DNA of 64,000 nt from Saccharum officinarum (GCA_020631735.1 CM036160.1:5874407-5938406), one strand, 5' to 3'. Numbered from the stretch's first letter, positions 1 to 12,465 are shown. A program made the numbers and translations. Notes: generated from the sequence alone by a model not told the origin.

Positions 1-323
1 GCCAGTCTTGTTGATCAACAACCCGCAAAAGCATCAGGAAAGTACATAAAAGATGATCACGCCCTAGTGATCTAGTCTTCGTCACCCGCAGGGTGGAGAC
101 AATTTTGCAGAAGCCTTGATAGAAGCATATCATCTGCAACAGGAGGGAATAAACCCTGAGTACTGGAATGTACTCAGCTAGACTTACCCGTCAAAAAACC
201 AGAAATAAGATGACACCAAAGGATATGCAAGGCTTACACAAGAGGCTAGCTGACACACATTTTTGCATAAAGGCATAAGTAATTGAGACTCTTATAACCT
301 GTACTAGCAGTTATTTTAGCATT
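1..323 (-). mobile_element. LTR fragment (long-LTR Ty3 chromovirus family) at a contig end
   Basis: These bases align along their whole length with 54,523-54,845 (for example the shared run around 'gtactggaatgtactcagct'), with scattered substitutions and small indels. That second location lies inside what I read as a 5.3-kb LTR of a minus-strand Ty3 element. The segment is cut by the N gap, so only a slice of the repeat is present. No gene is seen. Confidence 0.7.
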
Positions 324-423
324 NNNNNNNNNNNNNNNNNNNNNNNNNNNNNNNNNNNNNNNNNNNNNNNNNNNNNNNNNNNNNNNNNNNNNNNNNNNNN
401 NNNNNNNNNNNNNNNNNNNNNNN
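324..423. other. Scaffold gap (100 N)
   Basis: Exactly 100 unknown bases, the usual placeholder for a join of unknown size. The left side ends in a dispersed LTR repeat. The right side starts inside a CACTA element whose missing end is found at 43,870-44,507. Confidence 0.98.
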
Positions 424-2754
424 TATCAGCATGCATCATTGTGTCATTATAGAACTAAGCTAACAGATTAGAGCCACCTACTAGTCTAATGTTGCAAAAG
501 CACAGCTCTACAAAAGAAAAACCACCAGCACATCCATGTTTCCAACCTAAACAACAACCCATCACATCGTTATGATCTCCATTGTTATCGGAACCTTGAG
601 TTGCCACCATTTTGCAGCATGAAGGATCCCCATTGTTGTGGCAAACATCATCAGTGTTGGCAGATTCAGCATGAGAAGAGCCAGTAGCCTAAATGTGAAC
701 AAAGTTACATCAGTAAGTAAATTGTGACCCAACAATATAACACTTCCAAAGCATCTAAGTTTGATGTAAAGTCATTTGAATGTGGTACCTTGAATACAAG
801 TTTAAAGTGTTCAAACTGCTGGTTTTCAAGTTGTGAAACATTATAAACCAACATAAGGCCACTTCCTCACTGCAATAGCCATGCAAATTCACTGCAGTAG
901 CTCTACAACAATCAACATGAGGCCACTTCCTCACTACTACACTCTGTGTCGCCATTCTGAATAGTACCCCACAAAATACTACTCGGTTTCTACTTCCTTT
1001 CCATCTTAAAATCTCTAAGTCATGGTTCTGACAGCTATAAAACAAGTTGATAGTGGAATGAAGATATACTCACAATTGCTTGTGTAGCGGACAACTGTCG
1101 TAACGCTTCTTCTGGCACAACCCTTCCTGTCTCCTGATAAAGTTCTACAAGTGTATTGAAAGCATAGATATTTCAGATTCAAATCATTAGATACTTTACA
1201 CATGATATTGGTGAAGTATTTACAAGAGCATTGCACATATACAGAGACAGCTAGTGAGCAGCGCTTTTACTTTCAACGATATGTATATTTTGCTTCACAA
1301 ACAACTGGGATCCACTTAGAGTCTTTCGAAAGCTTGGCAGATTAAGGTACTTCCATTTGCTAAAATAGCAGTACATACAGTCTAAATAGTGCAATACCCG
1401 AGTACACTGAATCTATAAGTGATCCAGATTCAGGAATAAGCGGAGGAGACACCAGTTGGAGAGCAAAATATTCAGAAAGGCAGCTCATGGAAAATGGCAC
1501 AAACAATGAACTCAAGTTGGGAACAAAATGCTAGCTGCTGCGAATGATTCTGTGACTGGGGAGGCTGGGGTAGTGGAGTTGGAGCTACTGCAAAAGCCAG
1601 CAGATCAAGATAATTCATGGTAAGTGCATGCTAAGGTGCAGGACAATTCCACTGATTGGGAGGCTTTGCTTGGAATGCAAGGGGACCACGCACGCCCCGC
1701 CGCCGGCCACACCACCACCACCCACAAGCCACCGCCGGATCCGGGAGAGGGAGGGCCGGATATCCGGCCGGGTGAAGAAGGGGAGGGGAGGGGCGCCCGC
1801 CGGGGAAGAAGAAGGAGGGAGGGGCGCCGGCGGGGGAGAAGAAGGGGAGGGGAGGCCGCCGCCACCACCACGCCCCGCCGCCGGCCACCACCACCACCAC
1901 CGCAGCCCACCGGCCAGATCCGGGGAGAGGGAGGGCTAGATCCGGCTAGGTGAAGAAGGGGGGGGAGGGGCACCCGCCGGGGAAGAAGAAGGGGGAGGGG
2001 AGGGCGCCGGCGGGGGAGAAGAAGGGGAGGGGAGGCCGCCGCCACCACCACGCCCCGCCGCCGGCCACCACCACCACCGCCGCAGCCACTGGCCAGATCC
2101 GGGGAGAGGAGGGCCGGATCCGCCGGTGAAGAAGGGGGAGGGGAGGGGCACCCGCCGGGAAGAAGAAGGGGAGGGAGGGGCACCGGCGGGGAGAAGAAGG
2201 GAGGGCGCGGATCTGCTCGGTCGTCGTCGGGGCGATGGATCCGGATGCGCTGCTCGGTGAAGGGTGAAGAGGGAGACAGATCCGGCGTCGGGGGTGAAGG
2301 AGAGGGCTGCCCCGCCGCTTCGATGAAGAGGAGAGGGAGGAGGGAGGAGTGGCGGCGCTTCGGGAGGGGAGGAGCCCCCGCGCTAAGTCGCGCGGGGGAG
2401 GGGGCGCGACGCTGAAAGGAGAAATGAGGGAGGGGGCGCGTCTACTGCGCGTGCGTGAGAGGGTGTTTGGGGTGCGGCGGCGCGGGTTAGGGTTTGGATT
2501 TTTCTGTGCGTGCACGTATTTTTTCTGTGCGTTTTTAAAGAACCGACAGAATAAATTGTATTTTTCTGTGAGTGTTGATTTTTTCCGTGTGTGTATTGTC
2601 ACGCACAAAAAAATTATACAATTTTCTGTGGGTTTTCGTATTTTTCTGTCGGATATTTTGGACCGACAGAAAAATCGAAATTTTTCTGTGCGTACCGAAA
2701 AAAACGCACAGAAAAAATTTATCACCCACAGAAAAAAGCGAGATTCCAGTAGTG
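424..2754 (-). mobile_element. CACTA transposon, copy truncated by the gap
   Basis: The right end is the terminal motif CCAGTAGTG at 2,746-2,754, preceded by an array of TTTTTCTGTGCGT / ACGCACAGAAAAA subterminal repeats (about 2,505-2,740). The other terminus is missing because the contig begins inside the element; the full element is at 41,509-44,507. Inside are a GC-rich tandem repeat (about 1,680-2,230) and degraded gene-like pieces. This copy has extra or missing single bases compared with the right arm, so its internal reading frames are unreliable. Confidence 0.85.
1680..2230. repeat. GC-rich minisatellite inside the CACTA element
   Basis: Tandem units of about 180 bp alternate a (CCACCA)n/(CCGCCG)n part, a GAAGAAGGGGAGGGG part and a CCGGATCCGG-type junction. 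The mirrored array is at 42,080-42,610. Long proline/glycine/arginine-rich ORFs in several frames on both strands are by-products of this composition, not genes. Confidence 0.8.
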
Positions 2755-3156
2755 AAAATATATAGATTAATAGCAAGGTTAATTTGTGTACTCATCATAT
2801 ACATTATATTCTAGCCATTGGTCCATTAGCCAGCTCAAAGACGCTAATTTAGGGTAACTTTAGTCAGGTAGTAATTAGCCCATCCAAACAGGTTCTAGCC
2901 ATTTTGTCTAGTAGTAGCAATGCCAAAGCAAATATGCAATAGATCGTTATGTAAGAGAATTGAATTGTTCTCTGGGTCTCACTATCCAAACATCTCGAAA
3001 TTCATTTCATTGCCCTTATTGTTGAATATAATGTGAATTATTGCCCATCTTCCATATCAGCTTAAGATTTTGGGTTGTATTGGCCGTGTATGCAACTCAA
3101 TATGTATCAAAGTCAAATGTCTCTCAATTTCGAATCCCTATACTAGCACGTACAAT

Positions 3157-3420
3157 CAGAGACGGAATCAGCGATTCTGACTAGGGGGCCAAACAAATAT
3201 GATCATATTTTTTTAGTATGCTAAAATATACGTAATTATATGATTCAACAACTTTTTAAATATTTTACACTATTTATAACCAAAATCATAATATTTGAAT
3301 AAAAAATAGGTGAAAATTGATATTTTTTTGCTGTAAATTCATATATTTATATAGGTATTAAAGGAAACTTACTGTGCTCGGGGGGCACGCCCCTGCTAGC
3401 TCCCCCTGGTTCCGTCTCTG
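3157..3420. mobile_element. hAT-type MITE, 264 bp
   Basis: The ends are inverted repeats beginning CAGAGACGGAA (left) and ending TTCCGTCTCTG (right). The element is flanked by a perfect 8-bp direct repeat CGTACAAT at 3,149-3,156 and 3,421-3,428. An 8-bp target duplication with CAG...CTG ends is the hAT signature. The interior is AT-rich and non-coding, so the element is non-autonomous. The mirrored copy is at 40,835-41,102. Confidence 0.88.
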
Positions 3421-3429
3421 CGTACAATT

Positions 3430-4424
3430 ACCTTCCATATCCACTTAAGCTTTCATGTTGTATAGTCGGTGCATGCAATTTAATATATTATCAAAGTTGT
3501 TATAAAAAAATTATTATCAAATGTAGAGGTCTCGAGTACAAATCATGGCTAGCATAATTGAATAAAAATAATTATTTGTCCGCTCCCTATTCTGAGACCT
3601 GAGGGAGGCTCCAAGGGAGAGAGATGGTTGGTGCATACTCTCAATACTTATGATTCAAGATCATATGCCTGGAGTTTCTCTCTCTCTCTCTCTCTTTGCA
3701 AGGAAAAGAAAGTGTTTTTTCATTACTCAGAAACGTGATTGATTATAACCGTGAGCAACAATATGATTGGAAGTATTAACTACACGCACTGCGGCACTAG
3801 CTAGATTTGACTATCTTTCGTGAAAGCTGTGTAATAAGCCAAGTTGTAAGTATATAAAACGAGCGCTGAGGACCTAGTGCCAATAAGGCCAAACTAATAA
3901 AAGGCTCATACTATTGTATATATATGTAAAAAAAATCAACTAGATAATTAAACTATTTACAGTATGTACTTGGTCATCAAGCATGGGAAAATCGTGCGAC
4001 ATACATGTGTATACAAAGGCAGATAGTTATATTGTACCATCATCCAGTTGCACCGTAGGCGGCATGCACCGGTCACCTAGAAACGAAGAGTTGACTTTGT
4101 GGTGAAGCTGATAACCAAAATCCCTGTCACGTCGTTTCGATCTATAGCAGGTGCGGATAGATAAGTACGGCGTGCATCTTGTGTCGTTCGTTGGATTGCG
4201 TCCGCTAGCTGCTTTGTCGTCGTCGTCGTGTACTGCATTGTACTGCAGCGCACGTCAGGAGGACGACCAAGCCGCTGCTGCTGCCTTCTTTTCTTTGTCC
4301 TTCGTACGTCTGCCCTGCCGCGCCGTTGCGACTTGCGCGCGCGCACACACCCACACCCACGACCCAGACCCAGCAGCTGCGTTTTATTATCCGTATATCC
4401 TTTATCGTTCTCTGTGTCAGACTT
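3430..4424. other. AT-rich intergenic DNA, no gene seen
   Basis: The segment after the hAT MITE (from about 3,431) resembles the one before it (about 3,043-3,125), both with cttaag...ttgtat...atgcaa blocks, so a small repeat was duplicated or split here. A (CT)n microsatellite lies at about 3,676-3,696. The stretch at 4,200-4,400 is GC-richer with (GTC)n and (CACACC)n runs but has no convincing ORF. Confidence 0.5.
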
Positions 4425-4674
4425 GGCCATGTTTAATTCACTGTTTGACAATGTAGTGTACTGTAGTATTTTGTTTGTATTTGGTAATAATTGTCCAACC
4501 ATTAACTAATTAGGCTCAAAACGTTCGTCTCGCAAAGTACAACAAAATTGTGCAATTAGTTTTTGATTTCGTCTACATTTAGTACTTCATACATGTACCG
4601 CAAATTTTTTGTAACGAGAAATCTTCTTTTTGCATAGTGACTAATTCAGAAGTTTGGGAGCAACTAAATAAGCC
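4425..4674. mobile_element. Grass MITE (GGCC-TGTTTA ends), 250 bp
   Basis: The element starts GGCCATGTTTAATTC and ends AACTAAATAAGCCC, imperfect terminal inverted repeats. The interior carries the conserved blocks of a very common grass MITE family: 'tttgtatttggtaat', 'tgtccaa', 'actaattaggctcaaaa', 'ttcgtctcg', 'gcaattagttttt' and 'catttagtact'. Further members sit at 45.7-47.1 kb, and the mirrored copy is at 39,582-39,832. It is non-coding. I do not assign a superfamily because no clear target duplication is visible. Confidence 0.75.
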
Positions 4675-6113
4675 CTCGTCAATTTTATCGTCTGCCCCTG
4701 CGTTTGTGACGTGACCGACAGTTTTGTCACACGTCGTACATGGTCGGAGTACATGTCAGTGTCATAGGTGGGTTCTCCGAATCATACAGAGACGACAAAT
4801 TTGTGAGCCGACGTCCAATACGGTGCCGAAAGCGTGGTTTTTAAAGCAAATGGGATTACAAAACTGAATATATATATATGATATTTTAGTTCCATTTGTT
4901 TCTGAAATAGTACATGCATACATTGGGATAGGACTTGGCATGCAAACAGGATTTCAAACGAAAACTATGGATGATGCCTGCGGACAAGTCGTGCGTGCTT
5001 CCGAACACAGATGGTACAACTCCTGCTTTAGTTATTTGGAATTCTCGTTTCACTCCTGACCTTGCTAAGTTGGAGAAGAGGTGGTCCACATGCATGACAT
5101 CCTTAGATTAAGAAAAAAATATATCAAGTGACATTGCTTGAATCACTCAAATGAAGTTCCATTTTTCCCATTTTTTTTTGTTATGTGCCGGAACTGACAT
5201 GCTAGCAACAGCACCACCGATGTCTAAGAGATATATGATGCCGGAGAAAAGTGCCTAAAACTATGGAGAAGTCATCACAGGCAGAACCGCATCGATCACC
5301 ATCCCTAGACGATCGAAGCCTCGGTCGGTGCGCGTGAGCTGGACGGTTAGTCGGAAGGAAACACCGGCTATCTATATCTGTCATCAAGCGCAGATCGAGC
5401 AACGTGCCCATCGATAAGAGACGCTAATGTACGTGGTGACTTTATGAATCCTTAATTATGATGTACCGAAGTACCCGTCGATTGACTCAACCCATCCTCC
5501 TTTCTTCAGATGCCGTGTAGCACGCATGCATGTGTGCGTGCAAAAGGCGCGTGAGAGTGGCCACCGTGCGTGCTCTGAAATGGAAAAATTAAAGAAAAGC
5601 AGAGAAAAAGGGAAGAAGAAAAAAGAAAAGACTAGCCGATGATGGGCTGTACGTGAAGAAGCACTTGCGGCCGCAGTTATTGGGTGTCACGAGCCGACAA
5701 GGAGAGCCTTTAGTTCGGTCAAGATACGTTACGTGACACGCCGGCCCACCCACCCACCTGGAGGCTGGAGCACCCGCGCGTCCATCCGTCGGTCCTCACG
5801 AGCGGGCGCCTCCCGTCCGTCCGTTGTTCTTGTTCACCCCGGTAGCGGTGGTAGTGGCGGAGTACGTGAGTCGTGACCCACTGCACCACCCTGCACCCCT
5901 TTCCACATTGATTACTATGGGCCAGGTCCGTGTTGCCGCCATGCTCGCTCGCTCGTCAGCGCAGCCCACAGATCGGGACGCATATATCCGCTCTCGCTTA
6001 TCCACCACCGCTCACTTGCTCTCCATCCATCCACTCCGCTTCCCTTCCATTCCTTCCTTCGCCGCCAAGTAACCAATCCATCCATCGTCGTCCAGCAGAG
6101 ACGATACACGGCG
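4675..6113. other. Intergenic DNA and probable upstream region of the DUF1442 gene
   Basis: No gene is recognised between the MITE and the DUF1442 start. A TATA-like CATATATCCGC lies at about 5,979-5,989, roughly 125 bases before the start codon, in a C/T-rich stretch (tccatccatccactccgcttcc) that looks like a 5' leader. The same layout is mirrored upstream of the intact copy at about 38,262-38,272. Confidence 0.4.
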
Positions 6114-6830
6114 ATGAAGCTGGTGTGTGCCCCGACACGGCCTCCAAGGCCTACATCGACGGCGTTCGGGCGATCGCCGCCACCGGACCCCCGACGGCTC
6201 GCCGAGCTCGCCGAGCTCGTCGCCGCCATGGCCGGCGCTGGAACGCCCAGCTCATCGTCGACGCCCCGGACGCCTCGCCGTCGCCTAGCAGCAGCAGCCG
6301 CCGCCCGCCCGCCACCAGCCTCGCGCTCGCCGCCGCCGCGCGCCGCACGGGCGCCCGCTACGCCCGCCTCGACATCAACGACGTCGACGTCGACTTCCCT
6401 TCGGAAAAGGCCCACCACTCCGGCTCCGGCTCCTCAACCTCCGCCGACGGCGCCGAGGCGGCCATGGCGCGGCTGGAGGCGTGGACCTCCTCGTGCTGGA
6501 CGCGCGGCGCCGCGACGCGGCGGCCGTGCTGAGGGCGGCGAGGCCGAGGCCCAAGGGCATGGTCGTCGTGCGCCACGGCGGCGACACCAGCGCGGCTGCG
6601 TCCGGCGCCGCGCCGCGCGCCACCGTGGGGGATGGCGGCCGGGACGAGGGTCGTGCGCGCCGCCTACCTCCCCATCGGCGCCGGCGGAGTCGAGGTGCTG
6701 CACGTCGGGTCGGCAAGGGCCCCAGCCTACCGACGCACCAGCAAAGCAGGAGCCTGGCGGCGGCCGTGGGCGGTGGATCCGCCACGTCAACCACCTCACC
6801 GGCGAGGAGCACGTCTTCCGGCGCCAGTAG
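6114..6830 (+). pseudogene. DUF1442 gene, frame-broken copy
   Basis: The start codon and the first residues (MKLV) match the intact gene at 37,411-38,136, but the protein can only be followed by changing frame at least five times. Family-typical pieces such as DTASKAYIDGVRAI, WNAQLIVDAPDASPS, VDLLVLDARRRDAAAVLRAA, VVRAAYLPIGAGGVEVLHVG and RHVNHLTGEEHVFRR appear in different frames. Most frame changes are single missing bases in runs of G or C relative to the other copy, for example near 6,131, 6,236, 6,477, 6,590 and 6,708. A real decayed duplicate would also carry nonsense and missense changes, so consensus sequencing error near a contig end is the likelier cause. Confidence 0.8.
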
Positions 6831-6899
6831 CCTACTGCAGCTTGCTCCACCGCCCTTGGTAACTGGGGACCAATCAGGCTACGTATACCTAGCTGGCCA

Positions 6900-8130
6900 C
6901 ATCAAAGTCAACCAAAGTTCGTGTCGTCCTCCCAATTAACACGGCTAAGCCAGCCTAGGTGTTAATTTCTCGTTAGATTCGTTGAACCTGCCCGCGATGG
7001 TGATCGATCTCTCGTCTTCCTTTCCTTGCTATCCGGGTGGAAATGTGACGAGTCATTATATATGGTGTACATATTTATTACTAGTACTACGACGACCCTT
7101 CTTATTAGCTACAGTTTAGCTCCTTAATTTGTGAATTACTGATGATGCATGCTTTATTAAACATAATATTTCTGAGCTCTTCGATCCATAATTTCTTTTC
7201 TCCAGCAAATGCGTCCTACACTCATACTTCGTATACTATTTCACTAATTTGCATATGTATATGTAAATCTAGATCATCTCATCGCTGCAAAACCATGACA
7301 TAATATGTTTCATGGTTTCAGCAACTGCTTGCACCTGTGTCCTCTTAACTTTGAGCGGTTCTATTTGGATTAGCTCCAACAATGATATTTCAACTAGCTT
7401 ATAGAGACCTATCTTGTGGAAGATCTTAGCATTTTGCTTGTAGAAAGATCATAGACATCATATCTATCTTGTGGAAGGTCTTAGCATTTTGCTTAGAGAA
7501 AAGATCTTAGGTGTGGAGAGAAAGAAATACAAGAGAAATCTCTTATTTCCTAGGCTTGAACTAACTATGATTTAGTTTACTAGCTCAAGTCTTAGAGGTG
7601 CCCATATTAGGCCTTTCTATGGAAAAATAAGCATCCTAATAGTATTAAGAAATTCCCGGTTGAGAAAACACCCATGATAATTGGATCATGGATCATGATT
7701 TCTTAATCGTCATAAGGAAGTAGAAAGGTCCTCCCATCCTTACTTTCCCATCCATAAGGACATCCTGCCACAGCCTTATCATCGTCATGTGCTTCCACCT
7801 CTATTGGATAGCCGAGGGACTTCACGAGTAGTTGAGTATATGTCTTGGAAATCTAAACCTAAACCACTGACACGGTTACACGGTCTTTCGCACACTTGCC
7901 ATTATAAAACACTAGAATGAAACCATGTATTGATGATGTTGTTTCATCCATGTTTTATTGCATTTATCTAACATGATATTCTTCCAAACAATACTATAAA
8001 ACCCCACAAAAATGACCTATCATGAATACTTAGCATACGTGACACCTACTTATAGTAACACAATCTGATATGTATAGTCATCAAGGTACCATGTAGATAA
8101 ACTTTGGACTTACTATTATTGCTAGCTATA
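6900..8130. other. Intergenic DNA with a small tandem duplication
   Basis: No gene is seen. A degenerate duplication of about 45-55 bp occurs at 7,411-7,454 and 7,467-7,511 (shared 'atcttgtggaag-tcttagcattttgctt'). The mirrored region is about 36,110-37,380. Confidence 0.5.
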
Positions 8131-8132
8131 TT

Positions 8133-8610
8133 CACTACTATACAATCTTATCACAGTCAGTTGGGAAGGCCCCATTACTACCGGTTTTCACCCTCGTTAG
8201 TGGTAATCGAGCTTACGACCACCGGTTTGCAACCAACGATGATAAACTAATAGGCTGCGCTAGCACCATCACCCATGCGCGGCCATCGGGATGCTGAGCT
8301 CCCTCACCATGCCAAACCGCTGAGCACCCGCACCGGGGGGGGGGCACCTACGGTACGCCTCCAAGCACTATCGTCAGGGGTCAGGGAGGGTGTTGTGTCA
8401 GGCCTCCAAGCACCTGCCTGCACACGTTCCATCCTCCCCAGTTGGAGCCACCTCCGCCTGCGCTTGAGGCCACTGGCTGTGGAAAGAGAGGGTGAGCAAG
8501 AAGGAAGGGAGAGAAGAGAAGAGGATGCTCTTGTGGGCGTGGAGAGAGGGAGGAGAATGGGAGAGATTAGAGAGACCGACCAGGCGTGAGAGAGGAACGG
8601 AGAGAGACTG
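8133..8610. mobile_element. Possible CACTA-like terminus and remnant
   Basis: CACTACTATACAATC at 8,133 begins a stretch with repeated ACCGGTTT-type motifs (8,180-8,230), which resembles a CACTA end with subterminal repeats. A candidate opposite end, reading TATAGTAGCA, lies near 10,030 beyond the LTR at 8,611-9,890, close to another GAACCGATAG motif. If right, the LTR element inserted into an older CACTA copy. The terminal match is imperfect and I see no target duplication. The mirrored end is near 36,107. Confidence 0.3.
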
Positions 8611-9890
8611 TGTCGGTGTAAGAAACGGTGGTTCTAGCACCAACGAATAATCGAGTGTCTGCGCGTCGGGGGTCCGGATGTTGTGCAAGAAGAACACAAG
8701 CGATTTATACTGGTTCGGGCCGAGAAGTGCCCTACGTCTAGTGGGGGAGGTGAGTTCTGTATTATCTTGCACCGAAGTGCTTGTAGTAGGGGTTATAAGC
8801 GGATGTGAGAGAGGGAAGATCTCCCAAGTCTCGAGGTGTGAGTGGAGAATGTGGGTGTGTGCGACTTTGCTGGTGCCCTCGCAAGGTCCAGGAGAGTTAT
8901 CTGCTTGTGATTAGCTTGCTATTATTGCGGTGGTTCTTTTTCTCGGATTCCCTCTCTTTCGGTCTTTTTCGGTCCCCTTGGAACGATCCCTGCATGCTCC
9001 TTTTATAGTCTCAAGGAGGTGCAGGGTTACAAAATATGGGCGTGTGATGTGGCCTTTGCTGGAGGAGCCTAGAGGCCTCGGAGAGCTTTATCTGGTGGCG
9101 ACGTGGCCTATACTGTGGAGGCATGGCGTCGGTACTTCTGGTACTGCTGCTATGTGTCAGGCATGAGCACCACTGTGGGCGAGTGGTCTCTGTCCTTCGG
9201 TGTTGTAGCGACGCGCCCTATCATACCTGGTCCTGTGGCCGGCATGACGTGTTTGTCCTTGTAGTTTGATTGGCGTAGAGGGCCGAGGCCTCGGAGCAGG
9301 AATCTCTGTCCGATGTTATCTCGATCGTGGGAATAGTGGCCTAGGGCGGTTGTTTTGTACACTGCGCACGCACGAATCGTGCGTATAGTGCCGGTATGGA
9401 TGGCATAGTGGTCAGCAGCTCTTCCCCATGCCTGTTACAGACGATGGCGTGGTGATTTGACCCCGGTCATTCCTGGACTGTTTGGACAGACGTAAGAACG
9501 TGGGTGACGTCATAGGGGGTCTCGAGCGCACTAATGGGGGAGCGGCGTTAGAGGCCGGTCTCGGGCGAGTTGGAGACGGATGATGCTGTTTCCGGGGCTC
9601 GGACGAGGCGATGATGGCGTCGTGGGTCGGCCCATGTCCGAGACCCAGAGCTGAGGCCTCGGGCGAATCGGAGGTGTTCCGAGACTCCCTGAGTGAGGCC
9701 TCGGATGGAGCGGGCGGATGAGCTGGTTTGTTGACATATTTTGCTGGAGGCCCAACAAGGGAGTTTTAGTCCGTCTCTCTTTTGTAGATTGTTTCCCTTA
9801 AATGAGGAGGCCGGGTGATTTTTTATCTTGATTTAAGTACCCCTAATTGTGGTACCCACAGATTGAGTGGGCGTGAGGTTGAGTCCAACA
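8611..9890 (-). mobile_element. Solo-LTR-like Ty3-type remnant, 1.28 kb
   Basis: Read on the minus strand it begins TGTTGGACTCAACC and ends TTACACCGACA, the TG...CA ends of an LTR. A TATA box (CTATAAAAGG, minus strand, around 9,001-9,010) is followed by a leader with GGGAATCCGAG-type sequence, and near the 3' end lies the CGGCCCGAACCAGTATAAA block common in grass Ty3 LTRs. No internal region is attached. No 5-bp target duplication is visible, so it may be a recombined remnant rather than a clean solo LTR. The mirrored copy is at 34,349-35,627. Confidence 0.7.
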
Positions 9891-10191
9891 CATTTTACTA
9901 TGCTGGAATCAAATTTTAGGTCCGGTGATGTTGTACTATTGATTTTAATAGGAACAGATTAATATACTATCACTGCCTGTTATACTATTACTATTGATTG
10001 TAGGAGCTATGAACCGATAGTGATTATATATGCTATAGTAGCACGTGCTATTCATTGTTTTGAGCTCCAAGGACAAGACACGGTTAGCAAGTGCTACCAG
10101 CCATTCAGGGGTGTATGACCCTGACACTCCGTCAAACAGAGTATTTCTTCTGGGCTTCCTCGATCGAGCTCCGGTCTCCCGCAACGGCTAC

Positions 10192-10280
10192 GAGGAACAA
10201 GCATGAATTCTTAGCTATTTGGACCCATATATGGGCCTGAACAAGCGTGAATTCTTGGCTATTTGGACTCACATATGGGC
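10192..10280. repeat. Two-copy 44-bp tandem repeat
   Basis: The unit 'gaacaagc(a/g)tgaattctt(a/g)gctatttgga' followed by 'catatgggc' occurs twice in tandem with a few substitutions. It is mirrored at about 33,962-34,046. No coding role is apparent. Confidence 0.75.
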
Positions 10281-10597
10281 TTGCCGAACGGTGAGTGGGC
10301 CACCTGGCGACTTTTTTCGTTGGCCCAAGTGTTTCTTCCACATTCCCTGTTGAATGAACGTCAACAAAGCAAAAAAAAAAAAGCAATTCCAAATACCCCG
10401 TACCGTAGCTCCTTTTGACTTTGTGCTCAAAATTCAGTTTCTACACTTTGCATTTGCTAATATAAATATCTCACGCATTTGTATATAATATATATAAAAT
10501 AAATCTATATTACAATACACGCGTACATGCAACTCCGTATTACAGTAGTATACAATAATAATTTAGAAATGCAGTAGTCAACTCATTCAATCGGAGC

Positions 10598-11379
10598 TTG
10601 AAAAGGGCTACAGTGCGAGCACGATCTAGCGAGCTAGTGGCCGAAGCAGTCGACGAGGATGGACAGAGCCATATCGGCGGTGAGACCCGGCGACGGAGAC
10701 GGTGCGGCGGCTGCAGCAAGAAGCGCATCATCGGCATCGCCAGGCCCAGGCGAGCCGGCGCCGCCCGTTCCCGAGCCGGTTGGACGACGACTCGCAGCCG
10801 CAGCAGGCTCCGACGAGGCGCGACGTGGCGGCTGCACGGCCGCGGCTCCGGCCCGGACGCCGCCGCCAGCTGCTCGCTCGTTCGGCACCGCCGCCGCAGA
10901 GACCAAGCGGCCGCCGAGGGCCTGCATCAGGATCGCTCGCCGCCCCTGCAGCCCGATCCTCTCCGCCGCCGCCGACCAGCCGCTGGACAGCTCGCTCGAT
11001 GACATGGCTGAGCGACGACGAGTCGGGGTGGGCAACCAAGACGACGAGACGATGGCGATGGCGACCGGTGTTTGTTGCCTCTCTTCGTTTGTCTCTGCGG
11101 GAGTGCGCGGCGTCGACCCCTGGAATGGAGACGACGGGCGGCTGCGGTTTTGCGGGGCCAGACCACAGCTTCTGCGCAGTTTCGTCGCGCGCGCGCCAAC
11201 GCCGCGTCACCGCCAAGCTTCCGCGTCGCAAACGTGATGTTGCAAGAAGCACTGGCCAGCGGCGTCGTATATCATACGGAGTGGAGTGCTTGTCAATTCA
11301 GTTTCCAGAAAGGCGGAAACTACGACCCACCTTCAGTTCTCCTGGGGTGCAACGATCGATGTTGCAGGCACTGAGCTAG
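10598..11379. other. GC-rich island with overlapping ORFs, no recognised protein
   Basis: Open frames of 130-225 codons overlap on both strands, as expected from GC-rich composition. None shows a domain I recognise. On the minus strand a 133-residue frame (11,035 to 10,634, ending MALSILVDCFGH) looks least like low complexity. The mirrored region (about 32,890-33,648) breaks the same frames through single-base indels, so neither copy gives a dependable gene model. It could be the first exon of a real small gene or a decayed one. Confidence 0.3.
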
Positions 11380-11725
11380 GCAACAACAATTGTTGCTTTG
11401 CTTGCCGTGGTGGCTTTGGAAGTACACATACAGTGTCTGCCAATTGAAGCAAATATAGCTCAGTCCTGGTGTAATTCTCTGTTTTTTCAATACGTATCAC
11501 CTAAACAGCTTAGTCAAACAAAACACCTGTGATGGTCTTGTGTACTGCTACTCTGTTTTCTTAGTTGCAAACTTGCAATTGATATTACACTCCAGAAATG
11601 AACTGGTGGGAGGGAGCTCTCTTCCCGGTTCCCCTCCGTTTCTATATATCTATAAAGAGGCAAAATTTCTGATCATTTTTTTTCGTCTATTTATTTTTTC
11701 CGTCCACCTCCCTCTAACTACCGGT

Positions 11726-11875
11726 AGTCCAGAGTTTCTTCCGTCTAGAATTATATGACCCTAGATATAATTAGGAGTTTTTTTTCGTTCATCCATTTTT
11801 TTCCCGCTAGTCCAGAGTTTCTTCCGTCTAGACTTATATAACCCTAGATATAATTGGGACAAATAAATCTCTCCA
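11726..11875. repeat. Two-copy 83-bp tandem repeat
   Basis: 'agtccagagtttcttccgtc' followed by 'taga-ttatat-accctagatataatt' occurs at 11,726 and again at 11,809. It is mirrored around 32,405-32,545. No gene is seen from about 11,400 to 12,460. Confidence 0.75.
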
Positions 11876-12465
11876 AATTTGAATAAACTGAAAAGGAATA
11901 GGAATCTTGAATCCTAATTCAAATAGAAAATAACGATAATACAGAGTCTGATTCTTATTCGTATTGATTTCAGTCACAAAAATCAAGTTCAAACTCTAGT
12001 TCGGAACTCAGAATTTTTTTCACGACCCAAAATCAAGTCCGTGATGTGCTCTCCCCTCCACAAATACGGAAGCAAAATGCCATCTTATTATTACATTATT
12101 ATATTATATATGCAAACACCTTGTTACTAGTCTAAGTAAAAAAACAAATAGGACTCCGACGTGCTAAAGAAGCCGGACTTGAACTCCATAGGAAGACTCG
12201 CACCCCTTCTATAGAATAACTCTTGTCTAGCGGGATACAAAGTCCGATTCCAAAATATATTGGGTTGTCTATGGTCTATGTTTAACCAAAGAGTCCATGC
12301 CCAATACAATTACTATATATAGTAAATTCATTTTTTTTCCTTTTCCTATTCCGTCATCTGTTCGGCCTTTTCCTTTTTTAGACTACCTCCGATTAGTTAC
12401 TGTATCTGATCCAATTTTTATTTTCGTATTAGTTCCACTCCTTTTCCTGATTTCCTCTTTTTGTT

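Noticed and set aside
1605..2776. Proline/arginine/glycine-rich proteins of 100-276 aa on both strands
   Set aside because: They lie in the GC-rich minisatellite and subterminal arrays of the CACTA element, are open in several frames at once, and are broken by indels between the two arms.
3661..3700. CRISPR-like or regulatory meaning of the (CT)n tract
   Set aside because: A simple microsatellite, of different length on the two arms.
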